Source: CAVHXA01 sp963639765 (GTDB lineage: Bacteria; Bacillota; Clostridia; Oscillospirales; Oscillospiraceae). Taken from it: a DNA stretch of 64,000 nucleotides. Each line of letters starts with the position of its first letter. The stretch's first letter is position 1. This document shows, one piece after another, positions 1 through 8,461 of this stretch. The notes under the pieces were generated by a model. It ran no database searches. It was given only the letters and a program-made list of their open reading frames with translations, and was not told the origin of the DNA. The stretch is from positions 62,001 to 126,000 of the forward strand of contig CAVHXA010000002.1 of the NCBI GenBank assembly GCA_963639765.1, written 5' to 3'. The position numbers and the translations under genes were made by a program.

Positions 1-515
1 ACCGTGTTTTTTGCATCTTCGGTTACACCCTGAAATGTTTTGAACATCAGGTTGAACTGACGGATATCGGTAAAGTCGTGGCTGCCGCAGGTGGGACACG
101 GAATCTGATGCGCATCGATAAATTCCTTCATTTCGGTCTGAGAAAACGCATCGATGGGTTTGGGCAGTTCATAGGCGTTGTCTGCAGCCCAGGCCTCGAT
201 AATTTTGTCGGCACGAAAACGCTCTTTGCAGGCGCGGCAGTCCATCAGGGGGTCGGAAAAGCCGCTGAGGTGCCCGGAGGCTACCCAAGTCTGCGGGTTC
301 ATCAGAATAGCCGCATCCAGGCCGACGTTGTACGGGCTTTCCTGTACAAATTTTTTCCACCATGCCTTTTTGATGTTGTTTTTCAGCTCTACGCCCAGCG
401 GACCATAGTCCCATGTGTTGGCCAGTCCGCCGTAGATCTCGCTTCCGGCAAATACAAAGCCGCGGTTCTTGCAGAGTGCAACGATTTTGTCCATGGTCTT
501 GTCTTTCGGATTCAT
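1..515 (-). CDS. glyS: Glycyl-tRNA synthetase, single-chain type (5' part only)
   Basis: Charges tRNA-Gly with glycine in the cytoplasm. The minus-strand reading frame begins MNPKDKTMDKIVALCKNRGF and continues through SEIYGGLANTWDYGPLG, the class II GlyRS N-terminal signature of the dimeric single-chain enzyme found in Gram-positives. Cysteine pairs follow (CRAC near residue 80, CPTC near residue 140), as in the usual zinc-binding insertion. The ATG at 513-515 has a good AAGGAGTG Shine-Dalgarno directly upstream. About 171 codons are present; the C-terminal part lies beyond the left edge. A T-box leader precedes it, so expression should respond to uncharged tRNA-Gly. Very secure assignment. 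Confidence 0.96.
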   Translation of the reverse strand, partial: MNPKDKTMDKIVALCKNRGFVFAGSEIYGGLANTWDYGPLGVELKNNIKKAWWKKFVQESPYNVGLDAAILMNPQTWVASGHLSGFSDPLMDCRACKERFRADKIIEAWAADNAYELPKPIDAFSQTEMKEFIDAHQIPCPTCGSHDFTDIRQFNLMFKTFQGVTEDAKNT

Positions 516-540
516 TAACAAACACTCCTTTTTTGTTGGC

Positions 541-780
541 TTAGAGCGAAAAAAAGCCCCAAGCCCCATAGGCTCAGGGCGAACAAATGGTTGTCCGTGG
601 TTCCACCTGAATTCGCGCCCGCAGGCACGCACTTGATTCCGATAACGGCGGACGCCGGCGGGCCATTTCCTGCCCGCGCTCAGGGGTGCCGTTCCGCTCT
701 TTCCCGGGAGGATTTTCACCGGCCATCCTCTCTCTTGCACCGGGTCAGGGAGTACTCTTCCCCATCAACGCTGTAACGCA
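541..780 (-). promoter_or_regulatory. T-box riboswitch leader of glyS
   Basis: On the minus strand the leader contains the T-box core AGGTGGAACCACGG (plus positions 595-608), which base-pairs with the CCA end of uncharged tRNA. It also has stem I-type elements (GAAGAGTA, AGAGAGGATGGCCGGTG). A terminator hairpin with a U-run follows at 549-580, before the glyS start. The layout matches aminoacyl-tRNA-sensing T-boxes; glycine specificity is inferred from the downstream gene, since I did not fold the specifier loop. Confidence 0.92.
549..580 (-). terminator. T-box controlled terminator
   Basis: The minus strand reads GCCCTGAGCC, a short loop, then GGGCTTGGGGC and seven Ts. This intrinsic terminator is expected to compete with the T-box antiterminator formed around 595-608. 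Confidence 0.85.
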
Positions 781-783
781 GTC

Positions 784-812
784 ATTTTAGTATACATTCT
801 CAAAGGTGTCAA
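784..812 (-). promoter_or_regulatory. Promoter of glyS T-box transcript
   Basis: Minus strand: -35 TTGACA (807-812), exact 17-nt spacer, -10 TAAAAT (784-789). Initiation near 777 would start the T-box leader. Confidence 0.8.
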
Positions 813-955
813 GAGTCCCGGCTGCTTTTCATGCTTCTGTCTGCAATGCGCATCAGGCAATTCACAAAAAACATGTCTGTATTCTTTTTAAGCCAGCACA
901 ACACAGTTTGTCTGCGGCATCTGCCTTTTAATTTATTAATAATTCGTTTCGTTCA

Positions 956-984
956 TTGACATAGTATGTTGATTATGTTAAGAA
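956..984 (+). promoter_or_regulatory. Possible promoter for solute-binding lipoprotein at 1238
   Basis: TTGACA (956-961), 17-nt spacer and a weak -10 TAAGAA (979-984). It would give a 5' leader of about 245 nt with no recognised riboswitch. Nothing else is seen in the 420-nt gap between the glyS promoter and this gene. Confidence 0.45.
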
Positions 985-1237
985 TTAACCGGAGAAAGGG
1001 CAGCTCTGCAGCATACCAACCCACCAGGACAGAATCATGCTGTTCTTTTATTCCTTAAGGCAGCACTGTGCAAATGTCGCCTGCGGTGCTTTGCGGATCT
1101 TTTCGTCGACACGCCGTCATCAGGCTCTGTCACACACAAAGTATACCTGCAGCCTTCATCCTGATCCGACAACAAACGCCCCCCGCCGAATGCCGGAGTG
1201 CTGCCTTGATCAATCCACTTCAGAAGGGAGAAAAAAC

Positions 1238-3091
1238 ATGAAACGCACCATTTCCCTGGCTCTGGTCCTGGCCCTTGCAGTCTGCATGTTTGCCGGCTGC
1301 ACCAAAAACGATCCGGCGGTCTCCCCGGATGCGCAGTCCGAGCCCGCCGCGGTCGAGGCTGTCGGGACCTCGGGCGAAGCATCCGAGCCTGCAGTCGATG
1401 CTGCTGAGCCGTCCGGGCAGCCATCCGATGAAGATACGCAAAGCGAAGCAGCCGAGGTCCCTGACGAGCCGACTGCAAACGATACCGCCCAATCCGGAAC
1501 CTATCACAGCGACGGCACCTATACCTCTCCCCACGGCATTACCTATCCTCTGGGCGACGGTTCCTATGAAGTAGAGCTGTTTATGTCCTTTGGTTTTTTT
1601 GACTTTGGTTTTGATTCTCCCGAGGATTTTCCGCGAGTACCCGATATCCGCGAACAGACCGGCATCAACTTTACCTTCCGCACGGTGAACTTCAGTTCAC
1701 AATCCGAACAGTTCAACCTGATGATTGCCTCAGGCGACTGGACCGACATTTTCCGCAGCGCCGAGCTGTATTCCGGGGGCAATGCCCAGGCCTATGAGGA
1801 TGAGGTGATTCTGGACCTGCTGGATCTCATTCCTGCCCATGCACCGGATTACTGGTCCCGTGTTGAGGGAAGCAATCAGGCCACCATTGACTCGATGTAT
1901 ACCGAGGGTCACGTATTCCAGGTTCAGACCATTACAAACGCCGTATACAACGACACCGGAACCTATATTCGTTATGACTGGCTTGAGGAGCTCGGCATGG
2001 ATAATCCCCGCAATCTCAGTCAGTTTACCGATGCACTGTACGCCTTCAAGGAACAAAAAGGTGCGGAAATTGCATACGACTGTCCCACTACCGGCACAGT
2101 TGCCAACCTGTCAGCCGCTTTTGGCTCGGCCCTCTACGGCATTGGCGGCAGCACCATTGGTGCCTACCGGGAAGGAGATACCGTCGTGGCGGGAATTACC
2201 TCCAACGGTTTCCGTGATTATATCGAATGGTTTGCAAAATGCTACCAGGATGGCTTGTTTGACCGCGAGTTCTATGTCAGCGAAGGAACCGAACAGGAGC
2301 TCTACACCGGCGTAGCCGCCGGAAAAATCGGCTGCTTCCCATCTACAGCCAACTCGGTTCTGGCTATGGAAAAATATTCTGCCGGAGATCCCGTAAAGAT
2401 CGGCGGATTGAATTTCATCGAAAACGAAGACGGCATTTTTGATTTTATGAACACAGCCACCATGACCGATAAGGGCTATTCCCTGGCTGCCGATGTAGCC
2501 GATCCGGGACTGACGCTCGAATTTCTGAACTATTTCTTTACCGAACCCGGATCCCGTCTCTGTAACTATGGCAAGCTGGACGTAAGCTACACCGTTGACG
2601 AGCAGGGCAATATCACCTATACGGATCTTGTCCTCGGCTCGGACGACCCCGGACTGGTGCAGTTTCAGCAGGGCTACAGTGACCTTCCGTACTTCAAGGA
2701 TGTATTTGCCAGCAGCTTCCAGTTCAATGCCACACAGCTCAACGATCTGGCTATTTTCTCCGGATCCTATGTACAGAGTACCGACGATCATGTAATTCCG
2801 TCCGCCGCCGCGCTGAATGTAACCGAAACAGCATCCATTGCCAACTGTGTAACCGATGTTACCACCTATGCTGATGAGGCAGTCTTGAAATTTATGATCG
2901 GCAGCGAACCTCTGACGGACGAATCCTGGAACGCCTATGTGAAAAAATGTCAGAGCTTCGGCATTGATCAGGCTGTGGAAGTCTATCAATCCGCCTATGA
3001 TCAGTATCTTCGCGGTGAGCGTACGCAGGCAGCCGCTGCCGGCGGTCCTCCTCCGGACGGTGCCGCTCCGGGTGCTCCTCCTCCCGCCTGA
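1238..3091 (+). CDS. Large extracellular solute-binding lipoprotein (SBP-A)
   Basis: A 617-residue membrane-anchored binding protein. It starts MKRTISLALVLALAVCMFAG with the lipobox Cys at about residue 22, then an acidic Ala/Glu/Ser-rich linker. The mature part resembles the LplA-like family 1 solute-binding proteins, with the block TGINFTFRTVNF and then QFNLMIASGDWTDIF. It ends with a Pro/Gly/Ala tail (GGPPPDGAAPGAPPPA). The ATG at 1238 follows AAGGGAG and begins the signal peptide; an upstream in-frame ATG would add a non-signal extension. It is homologous along its length to SBP-C at 36763. No permease lies next to it, so the ligand and transporter are unknown. The gene downstream (UPF0340) is probably cotranscribed. 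Confidence 0.85.
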   Translation: MKRTISLALVLALAVCMFAGCTKNDPAVSPDAQSEPAAVEAVGTSGEASEPAVDAAEPSGQPSDEDTQSEAAEVPDEPTANDTAQSGTYHSDGTYTSPHGITYPLGDGSYEVELFMSFGFFDFGFDSPEDFPRVPDIREQTGINFTFRTVNFSSQSEQFNLMIASGDWTDIFRSAELYSGGNAQAYEDEVILDLLDLIPAHAPDYWSRVEGSNQATIDSMYTEGHVFQVQTITNAVYNDTGTYIRYDWLEELGMDNPRNLSQFTDALYAFKEQKGAEIAYDCPTTGTVANLSAAFGSALYGIGGSTIGAYREGDTVVAGITSNGFRDYIEWFAKCYQDGLFDREFYVSEGTEQELYTGVAAGKIGCFPSTANSVLAMEKYSAGDPVKIGGLNFIENEDGIFDFMNTATMTDKGYSLAADVADPGLTLEFLNYFFTEPGSRLCNYGKLDVSYTVDEQGNITYTDLVLGSDDPGLVQFQQGYSDLPYFKDVFASSFQFNATQLNDLAIFSGSYVQSTDDHVIPSAAALNVTETASIANCVTDVTTYADEAVLKFMIGSEPLTDESWNAYVKKCQSFGIDQAVEVYQSAYDQYLRGERTQAAAAGGPPPDGAAPGAPPPA

Positions 3092-3177
3092 TTGCACAGT
3101 ACGGAAGTCCGCCGGATCCATGCTTGACAGCAGCCAACTGCAACGATATGCTCAAACACGAAAGGATCGTGATTTGT

Positions 3178-3726
3178 ATGTATGAAGACATTCGCCGTCA
3201 GGCCGCGCAGGCAGCTTCCGAGCTGTTGGATCTTGCCGGTCTGGTCCCCGGCGCATTGTTTGTGGTTGGCTGCTCCTCGTCTGAAATTTCAGGCTCCGCT
3301 ATTGGAAAAGCTTCTGTTCCGGAGGCGGCGCAGGCCGTGCTGGACGGAATCTATCCGATTCTGCAAAGCCGCGGCATCCGTCTGGCTGCCCAGTGCTGTG
3401 AGCATCTCAACCGCGCCCTGATTGTTGAACGGGAAACGGCCGCTGCCTTTGGCTATGAGCCGGTAAGTGTGATTCCTCAGCCAAAAGCCGGCGGCAGCTT
3501 TGCCACAGCTGCCTACCGCGCTTTTTCAGATCCGGTTGCAGTTGAGCATGTTCGTGCTGCTGCCGGGATGGATATCGGCGGCACACTCATCGGCATGCAC
3601 CTGAAGGATGTTGCAGTCCCCGTACGGCTGAGTCTTGACCACATTGGCCATGCCATTTTGCTGTGCGCCAGAACCCGGCCCAAATTCATCGGTGGAAGCC
3701 GCGCCGTTTACCCCGAAAAAAGCTAG
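3178..3726 (+). CDS. UPF0340/YwlG-like (TIGR01440) protein
   Basis: A 182-residue cytoplasmic protein of unknown function. The start MYEDIRRQAAQAASELLDLA leads into LFVVGCSSSEISGSAIGKAS, the glycine/serine-rich signature of the UPF0340 family, and later GMDIGGTLIGMHL. The family is conserved in Firmicutes and has no established reaction. ATG 3178 is chosen because it matches the family N-terminus and has AAAGGA about 11 nt upstream; an ATG 30 nt earlier is possible. It lies 86 nt after SBP-A and directly before the promoter of the sugar ABC transporter. Confidence 0.82.
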   Translation: MYEDIRRQAAQAASELLDLAGLVPGALFVVGCSSSEISGSAIGKASVPEAAQAVLDGIYPILQSRGIRLAAQCCEHLNRALIVERETAAAFGYEPVSVIPQPKAGGSFATAAYRAFSDPVAVEHVRAAAGMDIGGTLIGMHLKDVAVPVRLSLDHIGHAILLCARTRPKFIGGSRAVYPEKS

Positions 3727-3755
3727 TTGACCGATGTGCCATCTCGCAGTATAAT
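3727..3755 (+). promoter_or_regulatory. Strong promoter of the sugar ABC operon
   Basis: TTGACC (3727-3732), exactly 17 nt, TATAAT (3750-3755). It overlaps the stop codon region of the UPF0340 gene and precedes the binding-protein start at 3813. Confidence 0.85.
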
Positions 3756-3812
3756 GCAAGAACAAAGGTCATGCTATGACCGATGCTCGTTAAGAGAAAG
3801 GAATGTACCATC

Positions 3813-5045
3813 ATGAAAAAGCTGATTGCGCTCGTTCTGGCTCTCGCTCTGATATTCAGTTTTGCAGCCTGTGCCAAAACCGAAACCGCCACTGAAACCC
3901 CCGCAGAAACTTCCGAAGCTCCTGCCGAGACCCCCGCAGAAACTTCCGAGGCTCCTGCAGAAACCGCCGAAGCTCCTGCAGAAACCGCTTCTGAATCTTC
4001 TTTTGTATGGAATGGTCAGAAAGAGGTCTGGTCCATTCTGCCCACTACCGGCGCCGAGGGTCTGATTCTCATCAATGATGCCATGGGCTCCGTAATGGAA
4101 GCCGAGGGCTTCACCTACGTCAAGAAAGACGCAAACGGCGACCCCTCTGCCCAGGTTACCTTTGTCGAAGACGCCATTGCTGCCGGAAATGTCGGCTGCC
4201 TGATGATCGCAGCTATGGACGTTGACATGCTGCAGGAGGTTGTCGGCCGTGCCATCGATGCCGGCATTGCCGTTGCCATGCTGGGTGCCGACCCCGACTA
4301 CGAAATCGCCGGCAACGTCTACACTGCCTACTCCATCACCGGTATGTTCGCTGTTGAAGCTGCCTACGACTGGGCCAAGCAGCGTGTAGCAGAGGGCGGC
4401 AACGTCCCAACCGACGCCAACGGCAACTTTGAAGTCGCCTGCGACATCTTCCTCGACATCCGCGACGGTGTATACCGCTCCAACGCCATTGTCGGCACTG
4501 TTGACGCCACCGATGGTCTGGTTCGTGTCTCTGAAACCACATCCTATGGTCAAAGCGCCTATTCCGATGCCTTTGACAACGCGCAGACCGTCCTGGCCGC
4601 CCATCCCGACTGCCGCATCTTCATCGCCTACGAACCCGAAGAGGCTATGGGTGCCGCCGCTGCCATTGCCGACTATGCCGAACAAAACGGTCTGGATCTG
4701 GCAGATTTCTGTGTAATGCCCTGTTATGCCGAAGACACAACCTTCACCGAAATGTACACAGCCTCTGTTGCTGACCATAGCTCGAGCGCCATCAAGGGCT
4801 ATTCCACCTACGGAGATCCCGCAGAAGAACGCAACGGTGAGGTGATTATTCCTCCCGTACTCACCGGCGAACATCTGGCAGACATCCTTCTGGGCGTATG
4901 CGGCGTTGGCGACTACACCTGGACCTACGGCGAGACCTACTTTGATACCGTTACCGCCGTTAACGTATACGGCTTTGAGGTTTCCTGGTCGATGGGTCAG
5001 GAAAATCCTGCCGCTCAATACGAAAGTGCCACCTATATCGGCTGA
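3813..5045 (+). CDS. Sugar-type ABC transporter substrate-binding lipoprotein (RbsB-like)
   Basis: A 410-residue periplasmic-binding-protein-fold lipoprotein. MKKLIALVLALALIFSFAAC gives a type II signal peptide with Cys20 for lipidation. It is followed by a degenerate Pro-Ala-Glu-Thr/Ser repeat linker (residues about 28-60) that lifts the domain from the membrane. The body has the sugar-binding pattern (VTFVEDAIAAGNVGCLMIAA, then AGIAVAMLGADP), as in ribose/galactose/BMP-type binding proteins. The ATG follows GAGAAAGG. With the ATPase and permease downstream it forms a complete importer. Substrate not predictable; a sugar or nucleoside-like compound is likeliest. Confidence 0.88.
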   Translation: MKKLIALVLALALIFSFAACAKTETATETPAETSEAPAETPAETSEAPAETAEAPAETASESSFVWNGQKEVWSILPTTGAEGLILINDAMGSVMEAEGFTYVKKDANGDPSAQVTFVEDAIAAGNVGCLMIAAMDVDMLQEVVGRAIDAGIAVAMLGADPDYEIAGNVYTAYSITGMFAVEAAYDWAKQRVAEGGNVPTDANGNFEVACDIFLDIRDGVYRSNAIVGTVDATDGLVRVSETTSYGQSAYSDAFDNAQTVLAAHPDCRIFIAYEPEEAMGAAAAIADYAEQNGLDLADFCVMPCYAEDTTFTEMYTASVADHSSSAIKGYSTYGDPAEERNGEVIIPPVLTGEHLADILLGVCGVGDYTWTYGETYFDTVTAVNVYGFEVSWSMGQENPAAQYESATYIG

Positions 5046-5087
5046 TTCATTGCCAGCCGTTCTCCGGCCTTAAAACAGCCCGACACC

Positions 5088-5118
5088 GGGACGGTGTGAG
5101 TGGACCTCGCACCGTCCC
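5088..5118 (+). promoter_or_regulatory. Intercistronic hairpin between binding protein and ATPase genes
   Basis: GGGACGGTGTGAG pairs with CTCGCACCGTCCC across a 5-nt loop (13 positions, one mismatch). There is no U-run, so it more likely stabilises the upstream mRNA or lowers read-through, giving excess binding protein over the ATPase. Confidence 0.6.
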
Positions 5119-5186
5119 TCTGACTTGTTTATCCCCATCCGCTCCAATGGCAGTCTCGGACTGCCTCGCACACAGGAGGAACTTGC

Positions 5187-6683
5187 ATGGCAGAAAAAAC
5201 CCCGGTTTTGTCACTCAAAGACATTAAAAAAATATTTCCGGGCGTAGTTGCCCTTAATAACGTATCCATTGATTTCTATCCCGGAGAAGTCCATGCGCTG
5301 ATTGGTGAAAACGGTGCAGGAAAATCCACCTTTATCAAAACAATTACCGGTGCGCATGCCCCTGACGGCGGCACCATCACCGTGGATGGCACCACCTACA
5401 AAGCAATGACCCCGGATCTTGCCCGAAAGCACGGCATTGAATGCATCTACCAGGAATTCAACCTTATCGATGTTCTGTCTGCGGCAGAAAATATCTGCTA
5501 TGGCGAGCGCCACGGCCGACTCGTAAACCAGAAGAAAATGCGTGAGATCGCGCAAAAGCTCTTTGACGATTTTGGGGTGGATATCAACCCGGATACGCTG
5601 GTACGGGATCTGACCCCGGGCCACATGCAAATTGTTGAAATCGCCAAATGCGTATCCAAAAACGCCAGAATTCTGATCCTCGACGAACCCACGGCTCCGC
5701 TTTCGCTGGCTGAGGTTGAAATCCTTTTTCGTATTGTACGACAGCTTCGTGATCAGGGCGTTGCAATCATCTTTATCTCTCATCGCCTCGACGAGGTTTT
5801 TGAGCTTACCGACCGCATCAGCATTCTGCGCGACGGAGAATATATCGCCACCGTGAATACAAGTCAGACCAACCGTGCCGAACTGATTCGCTACATGGTC
5901 GGCCGTGAGATGTCCGCGACTTTCCCGCCCAGAAACGCAAAAATCGGCGAGGTTGCACTTGAACTGAAAAACGTCACCGGAAACGGTGTAAAAAATATCT
6001 CCTTTCAGGCCCGACGCGGAGAGGTCCTCGGTGTGGCCGGTCTGGTCGGTGCAGGCCGCACAGAAATCATGAAGGTGGTCTTTGGTGCGGAAAAACGCCA
6101 GTGGGGCGAAATATATGTAAACGGTCAGCCGGCAGACATCCGAAACCCGCACGATGCAATGCATAAATACGGCGTATGTCTCATCCCCGAAGACCGCAAG
6201 CGTGAGGGCTGTTTTTTAAGTGAAACGGTTTCCTGGAATCTTGTCTACAATATTCTGCCCAGGATTTCAAAGCTGGGTGTGGTAGACCGCAAAAAAGAAG
6301 AGGAAATTGCTCAGTATTACAGCAGCGCCATGCACATCAAAGCCCCGAGCCTCAGTACAAAGGTTCTCACGCTTTCCGGCGGCAACCAGCAAAAGGTGGT
6401 TGTGGGCAAGGCTCTGGCCACACAGTCTGAAATTGTCATTTTCGATGAGCCCACCCGTGGTATTGATGTGGGCGCCAAATACGAAATCTATGAACTGATC
6501 AACAGCATGTGCGAGAACGGAAAATGCGTCATCATGGTAACTTCCGACATGGAAGAGCTGCTGGGCATGTCCGACCGCATTGTAGTCTTTGGTGAAAAAT
6601 GCCTGGCGGGCGAGCTCACAAAAGATCAGTTCTCACAGGAACGCATCCTTGACCTGGCCTCGTCCGGCCATGGCAATCATTAA
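5187..6683 (+). CDS. Sugar ABC transporter ATP-binding protein (RbsA/MglA-like)
   Basis: A 498-residue ATPase with two ABC domains in tandem, as usual for ribose/galactose importers. The first domain has Walker A GENGAGKST (near residue 41) and Walker B ILILDEPT. The second has a degenerate Walker A region (GLVGAGRTEIM) but an intact signature LSGGNQQKV and IVIFDEPTRGIDVGAKYEIY. It drives import through the permease encoded 15 nt downstream. The ATG follows AGGAGG. Confidence 0.95.
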   Translation: MAEKTPVLSLKDIKKIFPGVVALNNVSIDFYPGEVHALIGENGAGKSTFIKTITGAHAPDGGTITVDGTTYKAMTPDLARKHGIECIYQEFNLIDVLSAAENICYGERHGRLVNQKKMREIAQKLFDDFGVDINPDTLVRDLTPGHMQIVEIAKCVSKNARILILDEPTAPLSLAEVEILFRIVRQLRDQGVAIIFISHRLDEVFELTDRISILRDGEYIATVNTSQTNRAELIRYMVGREMSATFPPRNAKIGEVALELKNVTGNGVKNISFQARRGEVLGVAGLVGAGRTEIMKVVFGAEKRQWGEIYVNGQPADIRNPHDAMHKYGVCLIPEDRKREGCFLSETVSWNLVYNILPRISKLGVVDRKKEEEIAQYYSSAMHIKAPSLSTKVLTLSGGNQQKVVVGKALATQSEIVIFDEPTRGIDVGAKYEIYELINSMCENGKCVIMVTSDMEELLGMSDRIVVFGEKCLAGELTKDQFSQERILDLASSGHGNH

Positions 6684-6698
6684 CGGAGGCAAGCTGCC

Positions 6699-7742
6699 AT
6701 GAAAAAGAGCTTTTCTACCCATCTGAAAGACTATATGATGCTGCTGGTACTGGTGATTCTGCTGGTTGCCTTTGGCATACTGTGTCCCATCATCACCGGC
6801 CGCTCGTTTTTGAGCATGCCAAATCTGATGAACGTGCTTGGTCAAAACGCCTATCTGGTAATCATCGGCGTTGGGATCACCTTCATCATGCTGGGAGGGG
6901 CCATGGACCTGTCAACAGGCTATCTGATTTCCACAGTCGGCATCACAATGGCCCTTATCAACAATGCCTCCGGTAATTTTGCAGTTACGGCAATATGTGG
7001 GGTTCTGCTCGCCGTACTGCTTTCTGCCTTTAACGGTGTGATGTATTCCTGGCTGAAGGTATTCCCCTTTATCATTACACTGGCTGTCCAATATATCCTT
7101 AACGGTGCCACCTACCTGCTCTCCGGCGGTATGACGCGCACATATCGGGATCTGTCTGACTGGTTTAAGATCCTCGGCGGATATAATATTCCCTTTTTGG
7201 GCGGGAGCTACCTGAAAAGCGGCGTTCTGGTAATGATTGCAATGGTCGTCCTGGGTTCCTTTATCCTGAACAAGACCTATTTTGGCCGAAACGTCTACGC
7301 CATGGGCTCCAACCCGGATGCTGTAGCCCTTTCCGGTGTTTCCGTCGCCAAAATGCGTATCGCCATCTTTGCGTTGGCCGGCTTTTTCTTCGGCATCGCT
7401 CAGGTTGTTAACATCGGCAAAATCGGATCTGTCAACAACTCCATGGGTGTAGGCGCAGAGTTCACCGTTATGGCCGGTGCAATGCTGGGCGGTATCAAAA
7501 TGGGCGGCGGTGGCGGCAAGATGTCCAACATGGTCATCGGTGTGCTGATTATCGCTGTGTTGAATTCCGGCATGAGCTTTTTGAATATCAACCAATACTG
7601 GCAGTATGTTGCCCTGGGCATTGTTCTTCTGGCAGCGGTAACACTCGACACCATGCAAACCCGTGCAGCCGAAAATGCCGCTAAAAAAGTCAGCGGTCAA
7701 CCTCCTGTCAGCACTACCGCAGACACAGCATCCGCCAAATAA
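6699..7742 (+). CDS. Sugar ABC transporter permease (RbsC/MglC-like)
   Basis: A 347-residue polytopic membrane protein of the BPD_transp_2 family. It has many hydrophobic segments and the motif YAMGSNPDAVALSGVSVAKM, the cytoplasmic loop that contacts the ATPase in RbsC-type permeases. A Gly-rich stretch (GGIKMGGGGGKMSNMVIG) follows. Start ATG 6699 is preceded by GGAGG. It is the last gene of the importer operon, and a hairpin terminator follows 17 nt after the stop. Confidence 0.94.
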   Translation: MKKSFSTHLKDYMMLLVLVILLVAFGILCPIITGRSFLSMPNLMNVLGQNAYLVIIGVGITFIMLGGAMDLSTGYLISTVGITMALINNASGNFAVTAICGVLLAVLLSAFNGVMYSWLKVFPFIITLAVQYILNGATYLLSGGMTRTYRDLSDWFKILGGYNIPFLGGSYLKSGVLVMIAMVVLGSFILNKTYFGRNVYAMGSNPDAVALSGVSVAKMRIAIFALAGFFFGIAQVVNIGKIGSVNNSMGVGAEFTVMAGAMLGGIKMGGGGGKMSNMVIGVLIIAVLNSGMSFLNINQYWQYVALGIVLLAAVTLDTMQTRAAENAAKKVSGQPPVSTTADTASAK

Positions 7743-7758
7743 GCCTCCTAAAATTTTT

Positions 7759-7787
7759 ATCGGGAGAAACTGCAAGTTTCTCCCGAT
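7759..7787. terminator. Hairpin terminator between convergent genes; copy 1 of a repeated hairpin family
   Basis: ATCGGGAGAAAC / GTTTCTCCCGAT, a perfect 12-bp stem with a 5-nt loop, followed on the plus strand by ATTTTCT. It lies tail-to-tail between the permease and PII-like genes. The GGGAGAAA/TTTCTCCC core recurs at five other intergenic sites. Confidence 0.8.
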
Positions 7788-7792
7788 ATTTT

Positions 7793-8461
7793 CTATTCGT
7801 CCAGCTGGCGCAGGCCTGCAATGGCCGTGATGGGCAGCGAAAAACAGATTGCCCCGGCCGGAGTCCCCGGACCGGCCTGACGGGTGATGGCCTGCATAAT
7901 GCCGGTCTTGGTCTCCGTCCCGGAGACAATGTAGATAACGTCCTTCTCTTCGGCGAATGAGACACCGTAAAACGTTTCGGCCCGTTTTGCTCCGGTTCCC
8001 TTTGCGTGCAAAACAGTACCACCCACAGCCCCGACGGACCGGGCTGCGTCCATGACTTGTTCGGAGTGACCTTCGTTCAGGATAACGACAATCAGCTCCT
8101 GCCGAAACTGCAGCGTCGGTGTGCCGCCGGTAACGGGCTTGTTGTCGGTTAGAAAAGCCAAGGTTTTGCCTCCTCCTACACTTTTTAAGGGAACGGCCAT
8201 CATGATACCGTTTCCGGGAATATCGATATACAGCTTTTGTTTTGCACTGCGCAGCAGCAACGCCGTAGCCTCAGGTCCGGCTACAGCACTGACTATCGCC
8301 TTTGGTGTAGCCTGCAGACCATACAGTGAAAGCTGCTCGCTTGTAGCCGTTCCAGTGCCCAGCTTTGTAAAAATCAGGTGCAGATTCTGCTCGGCATACA
8401 GCTGTGTAAGTGCCTGAATGCGGCTGCGGTCTGCGATGGTAATAATCAGGTTCAGTTCCAT
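7793..8461 (-). CDS. Tandem PII-like regulatory protein
   Basis: A 222-residue cytoplasmic protein made of two PII-like halves. The first begins MELNLIITIADRS. The second contains ELIVVILNEGHSEQVMDAAR, GAVGGTVLHAKGTG and then EEKDVIYIVSGTE, the beta-alpha-beta pattern with a T-loop-like region seen in PII proteins. The start at 8461 lies inside the last codons of the DUF1538 gene (10-nt overlap) behind GGGAGGTGG, so the two are translationally coupled. By analogy with GlnK-AmtB pairs it probably regulates the neighbouring membrane protein; the effector is unknown. Confidence 0.8.
   Translation of the reverse strand: MELNLIITIADRSRIQALTQLYAEQNLHLIFTKLGTGTATSEQLSLYGLQATPKAIVSAVAGPEATALLLRSAKQKLYIDIPGNGIMMAVPLKSVGGGKTLAFLTDNKPVTGGTPTLQFRQELIVVILNEGHSEQVMDAARSVGAVGGTVLHAKGTGAKRAETFYGVSFAEEKDVIYIVSGTETKTGIMQAITRQAGPGTPAGAICFSLPITAIAGLRQLDE

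Noticed and set aside
1037..1237. N-terminal extension of SBP-A from an upstream in-frame ATG
   Set aside because: It would bury the lipoprotein signal peptide at residue 68 and lacks a ribosome site; the ATG at 1238 has AAGGGAG and begins the signal peptide.
2111..3121. 336-codon minus-strand frame opposite SBP-A
   Set aside because: It overlaps the conserved part of SBP-A and has no motif or ribosome site.
3774..5018. 414-codon open frame on the minus strand opposite the sugar-binding lipoprotein gene
   Set aside because: It is antisense to a gene with clear signal peptide, promoter and family match. Its Gly-rich translation has no recognisable domain and no ribosome site; it arises from codon bias.
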